A program made the position numbers and the translations under genes. A stretch of 64,000 nt of DNA from Paractinoplanes aksuensis. GTDB lineage: Bacteria > Actinomycetota > Actinomycetes > Mycobacteriales > Micromonosporaceae. The DNA lies in assembly GCF_024137025.1 (NCBI RefSeq), contig NZ_JAMYJR010000010.1:1-64000 (forward strand). The letters run 5' to 3'. The notes beneath the pieces were generated by a model. It was not told the DNA's origin, searched no databases, and saw nothing but the letters and a program-made list of their open reading frames with translations. Below, piece by piece: positions 61,301-64,000 of the stretch (its first letter is position 1; each line of letters starts with the position of its first letter).

Positions 61301-63120
61301 GGCTGGGCGACTACGACAACGCCCGCGACCTGCTGGTCGAGCTGCTGCACGACCCGGAGGGCCAGCACGAGTGGTTCCGGCACGAGGACGCGCGGCGGGT
61401 GCTGGTCGAGCACGGCCTCGACGACGCCCTCGAGTTCTGTGCCGATGAACAGATCCCGATCGAGCAGGTGTGGCCGGTGCTCGAGCGGGCGCTGCTGCGC
61501 GGCTGGGCCGACGCGGTCATCCGCGATGATCCCGGCCTGCAGCCGACCGCGGCCGAGGATCGTACGCACCTGGTTGATGTCTATCGGTTGCTGGACCGCG
61601 AGTTGAGCGGGGCGGCGTTGGCCGACATCGTCTATGCGGTCGAGGCGCGGCGTCCGTCGGCCTCGGCCAGCGGCGAGCCCGGCGTGATCCGGCGCGAGGG
61701 CAACAAGCAGTCCGGTCACCTGCCCGTGCAGGAGCTGCTGGCCCAGGCCCGGCACGCGGCCCAGGGACTGAAGCCGTGCCTGCTGATGTCGCCGCTGGCG
61801 GTCAGCCGCTACCTGCCGCCCGAGATGGAGTTCGACACCGTCATCTTCGACGAGGCGTCCCAGGTGACCACGGCCGACGCGATCAACTGCATCTACCGCG
61901 GCGAGGCGCTGGTGGTGGTGGGCGACGACCGGCAGCTGCCGCCGACCTCGTTCTACGACCGGGTCGAGGACGACGTCACCGACCTGCCGTCGATTCTCGA
62001 CCTGGCCCGCGAGACGTTCCCGATCCTGCACCTGGGCTGGCACCACCGCAGCCGGCACGAGGCGCTGTTCGCCTTCGCCGACCTCGCCTACTACCACGGC
62101 CGGCTGGTCGGGCTGACCCGCAGCTATCCCCAGGAGCCCGACCACGGCGTCGAGATGTTCCAGGTCGACGGCGTGTACCGGCGGCAGACGACCTCGGACA
62201 ACCCGATCGAGGCCGACGCGGTGGCCGAGCGCGTGCTGCACCACTACGCGACCCGGCCCGGCCTGACACTGGGCGTGGTCACACTGTCGGTGGCCCAGGC
62301 CGACGCGGTCGACGAGGCGGTGCGCCGGGCCATGGCCGAGCGCCCCGACCTCGAGCACTTCCTCGAGGACGGCGACCGGCTCACCGGTTTCTTCGTCAAG
62401 AGCCTGGAGGCCGTGCAGGGCGATGTGCGCGACGTGATCATCCTGTCCATCGGGTACGGCTACGACGAGAACGACAAGATCAGTACGAACTTCGGGGCGC
62501 TCAACCGGCCGCAGGGCTGGCGCCGCCTCAACGTCGCCATCACCCGGGCCCGTCAGCGCGTCGAGGTGGTCGCCTCGATCCGTTCCGGTGACGTCCCCGA
62601 CATGGGCAACGAGAGCGTCCGGCACCTCAAGGCCTATTTGGAGTACGCCGAGAGGGCCGCGGCCACCCTGGGCCGGGAGATCAGCGACCGCGACGACGTC
62701 ACCCCCTTCGAGGACGCCGTGCTCACGGCCTTGTCGTCGTGGGGGTATTCCGTACGCCGGAGGGTCGGCGCCGCCGGGCACTGGATCGACCTCGCCGTGC
62801 TGCACCCCGACCAGGACGACGACGTGTTCGCCATCGGCATCGAGTTCGACGGCCCCGACTACCAGGCCATCCCGTCCACCCGCGACCGCGACCGGCTGCG
62901 CGACGAGGAGCTGCGCGACCTGGGCTGGCACATGCACCGGATCTGGTCGGTGGCCTGGTACCAGAACCCGGCCGAGGAGCAGAACCGGCTGCGGGCGGCG
63001 ATCGACCGCGCGCTGGCCGACCCGGTCGGGGTCGACCAGCTGGGTGTGCCCGAGTGGCCGCCCTACCGGGCCATCTCGGGTGAACTACTGCCCCCGGAGT
63101 CCAGCAACACTATTGGGTGA
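58342..63120 (+). CDS. DUF4011-type SF1 helicase with C-terminal REase-like nuclease domain
   Basis: 1592 residues. N-terminal DUF4011-like region (ALESWRSGLVDLTGTNPLLN), helicase Walker A GPPGTGKSQTIANM at 293-300 and on, a long helical insertion (about 400-1120), then DEAS at 1170-1173, GDDRQLPPTSFYD, HHRSRHEALF, VEAVQGDVRDVIILS and LNVAITRARQRVEV (motifs III-VI). The C-terminal domain from about 1455 has the PD-(D/E)xK-like set D1483 (WIDLAV), E1501-x-D1503 (GIEFDG) of MTES_1575-type nucleases. It fits large helicase-nuclease proteins found in defence islands; antiviral activity is inferred. ATG 58342 lacks a strong ribosome site. DNA upstream is gene-poor. Confidence 0.88.
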   Translation: MWPDHEADSSELPGADVRSALESWRSGLVDLTGTNPLLNFARASSGSIEITGPSPKAIVKVLQEGGGYAFHDEGEATTHVLRTELPEEQLGALLHHFWRRSRLELLDRGVSPLYLGVGMLHWSDDDGTPYESPILLVPVQIEAAGPRLVARPEDPIVNPALVVRMGELDIDIPEINSLAELDVTVLWAKVDVAIGERRGWYADETVTLSCLSVHREAMYYDLYENEPHIVEHPVVRALATRDAERAFAFEPTPVERIDVVAPPEDVPLILDADASQRVAVAAAVAGRSFVLDGPPGTGKSQTIANMVGGLMHAGKRVLVVSEKAAALDTVQQRLTEAGLGNYLLALHSDLVGRREVANALASALDTDPVPLATMDPIDRRAVRERRETLTAYAEALNRVRQPLGRSLFEVLGLSARLLDVPAAPVATIAPQELTGEALYRLRDAVARLGRVRSETYVWKHATDREPLDARLRQAMTALGKLAETVIANSTLADAFDLHEPSGAPLLAALSAHAGKRPPKVEEDWMTVDSIQPVQKAATDLTHHLAALRYGGIPWAELPSADDLAAVPDLSHLVPEAIDLAPLNAAQADHLANKFAEEADRLEGRQESLDRVTARLGLPNVVTFADSARVITVADLINREHKPEPAWFETGGMPAAHAAVRALRLAIERVRETESQARRHFDEAVLEEPITEVADRLSRNRGPRKLLRPYRRDKQKAVESALPDVKPAAAVANVEDAAAWKLAVEELKEVEAEHAEQLGRHWNGLDTDFHAIQEAMHTADEVIREVPADALPAVTVHVCAPRPNSALLRIVSEARDEFTRFRTTLRAAPARAPRPELGEGAIADAVTWLRAHIAPLHAAAEMIRSYSAPTGRDLTLAETKEIAEQRRAATEAEEAIWAEAAAHAGVLGSVYRGAKTDDEAMNEVVAWTVHARRLVSGEDASMTAEQAHALMTAQPTEGLGAAVAGWESARAQVLDAFGPARHDELTERLGDYDNARDLLVELLHDPEGQHEWFRHEDARRVLVEHGLDDALEFCADEQIPIEQVWPVLERALLRGWADAVIRDDPGLQPTAAEDRTHLVDVYRLLDRELSGAALADIVYAVEARRPSASASGEPGVIRREGNKQSGHLPVQELLAQARHAAQGLKPCLLMSPLAVSRYLPPEMEFDTVIFDEASQVTTADAINCIYRGEALVVVGDDRQLPPTSFYDRVEDDVTDLPSILDLARETFPILHLGWHHRSRHEALFAFADLAYYHGRLVGLTRSYPQEPDHGVEMFQVDGVYRRQTTSDNPIEADAVAERVLHHYATRPGLTLGVVTLSVAQADAVDEAVRRAMAERPDLEHFLEDGDRLTGFFVKSLEAVQGDVRDVIILSIGYGYDENDKISTNFGALNRPQGWRRLNVAITRARQRVEVVASIRSGDVPDMGNESVRHLKAYLEYAERAAATLGREISDRDDVTPFEDAVLTALSSWGYSVRRRVGAAGHWIDLAVLHPDQDDDVFAIGIEFDGPDYQAIPSTRDRDRLRDEELRDLGWHMHRIWSVAWYQNPAEEQNRLRAAIDRALADPVGVDQLGVPEWPPYRAISGELLPPESSNTIG

Positions 63121-63172
63121 AACGCCGATATTCGCGCATGGTGATCTCTTCGTCGGGTAGCCGTGGCCGTCC

Positions 63173-63970
63173 ATGGAGACTCTTCGTTGGCCGGACATGG
63201 GATCGCGCCATTCGTCCGGCGGCAGTGTGGTGGTGACAGCGGACGCCGACAACGCTGTCACGATTGTCACCGTGCGCGGCATCTGGGGAACCGCGCTGCG
63301 CAGTGATGCATTTATTGCGGTACGCAAGGTGCTCGGCGAGCATCCGGCCGCGCTCATCCTCGACCTGTGCGAGTGCAACGACCGCCACGCGGCCGGCGCG
63401 TCGACGTGGCTGACCGTCTGCCGGGTGGCCGCCGCGATGATGCCCCCGGTCCGGGTCGCGGCCTGCCTGCAACCGCGCAGCGCGCTCAACGGCCGGCTCG
63501 TCCGGATGGGTGGGTCGTACTTCCTGCCCTTGTTCAGCGACCTGGCCGGCGCGGCCGCCGCTGTGCGCGCGGGCGGACCGGTCACCGACCGGTTGCGACT
63601 CTCGTTGCCACCCCACCCCGACACCCCGGCGCTGGCCCGCAACCTGGTCACCGACGCCTGCAGCGCGTGGGGGCTGCCCGAAGTGCTCTACCCGGCCCGG
63701 CTCGTCATGAGCGAACTGGCCGGGAACGCCGTCGAGCACGCGCGGACGCCGATCGCCGTGATCGTGGTGCGCCGCGGCGTCGGCCTGCACCTGATGGTGT
63801 GTGACGGCGACCCTCGGCTGCCCCGGGTGATCGACCAGACCAAAGAGCCGCCGGGCAGTCTGTGGGACCTCCGCGGCCAGGGGCTGCGGATAGTCCGGAC
63901 TGCCGCGGCGGCCTGGGGTGCGCTACCGACCCGCGACGGGAAGATGGTCTGGGCGACCATCCACCCTTAG
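63173..63970 (+). CDS. STAS-HATPase fusion, anti-sigma/serine kinase-like
   Basis: 265 residues. The N-terminal STAS-like part (about 18-135) includes AALILDLCECNDRHAAGAST. The C-terminal part (about 140-265) is an RsbW-like HATPase: N-box MSELAGNAVEHA (180-190), MVCDGDPRLP (G1) and LRGQGLRIV (G2). Thus antagonist and kinase/anti-sigma modules are in one chain, suggesting a self-contained partner switch. Start ATG 63173 has a weak ribosome site; ATG at residue 9 is possible. 52 bp downstream of the helicase gene. Confidence 0.85.
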   Translation: METLRWPDMGSRHSSGGSVVVTADADNAVTIVTVRGIWGTALRSDAFIAVRKVLGEHPAALILDLCECNDRHAAGASTWLTVCRVAAAMMPPVRVAACLQPRSALNGRLVRMGGSYFLPLFSDLAGAAAAVRAGGPVTDRLRLSLPPHPDTPALARNLVTDACSAWGLPEVLYPARLVMSELAGNAVEHARTPIAVIVVRRGVGLHLMVCDGDPRLPRVIDQTKEPPGSLWDLRGQGLRIVRTAAAAWGALPTRDGKMVWATIHP

Positions 63971-64000
63971 ACGTTGGCCTTTTCGGCGGCCGCCGGGTGC

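Noticed and set aside
58672..62937. 1421-codon open frame antisense to the helicase gene
   Set aside because: Shadow frame with no motifs; helicase motifs on the other strand are unambiguous.

Overview
The window is very GC-rich, uses GTG and TTG starts freely, and most genes overlap or abut with strong third-position G/C. Gene content (ECF sigma and zinc-finger anti-sigma pairs, an AldO-type alditol oxidase, STAS/HATPase regulators, DUF993, leaderless-looking promoters) points to a soil actinobacterium, most likely a Micromonosporaceae (Actinoplanes-like) chromosome. That placement is inference from remembered families, not a search. Bases 1-128 are nearly pure G/C homopolymer, and a similar G30...C41 block sits at 44339-44429. 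Both look like assembly or sequencing problems, although the second also lies where the ftsH terminator would be.

0-2.4 kb: a secreted-repeat lipoprotein divergent from an ECF sigma/anti-sigma pair; both transcripts have SigL-like promoter motifs. 3.1-28.9 kb is dominated by plant-polymer and uronate catabolism: pectate lyase, TAT-exported pectin methylesterase, a LacI regulator with a matching operator in front of both the pectate lyase and its own divergent four-gene operon (Gfo/Idh/MocA, DUF993 TIM barrel, sugar isomerase, PmoA-like), and a tightly coupled five-gene uronate operon (Gfo/Idh/MocA, UxaC, enolase-superfamily dehydratase, mannitol dehydrogenase family, Gfo/Idh/MocA). The latter faces a second LacI regulator followed by an ABC sugar importer and a DUF624-like membrane protein (27.9-32.7 kb). 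Set among these are a TIR-TM-WD40 protein (11.7-14.8 kb), a LysR/IMPase-like/SDR group and an S41 peptidase.

32.7-42 kb holds regulator debris, an alpha/beta hydrolase divergent from an ECF sigma factor with a C-terminal SnoaL-like domain, an alditol oxidase, a LysR/epimerase pair, a secreted protein built of three 94-residue repeats, and a FUSC-type membrane protein. 42-56 kb holds housekeeping and envelope genes (FtsH, signal peptidase I, acyltransferase, PHP phosphatase), a TetR/SDR pair with an operator on the -10 box, a MerR gene broken by one extra copy of a 5-bp repeat, two MMPL transporters, a trypsin-like protease and a TetR regulator with a long palindromic operator. 56-58.3 kb is gene-poor with three small ORFs. 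It leads into a 1592-residue DUF4011-type helicase with a C-terminal nuclease fold (defence candidate) and a STAS-HATPase fusion.

Five gene remnants (LuxR, LysR, histidine kinase, STAS, MerR) show ongoing turnover of regulators. At least seven genes have a TANNNT box 6-7 nt before the start codon, consistent with leaderless transcription.
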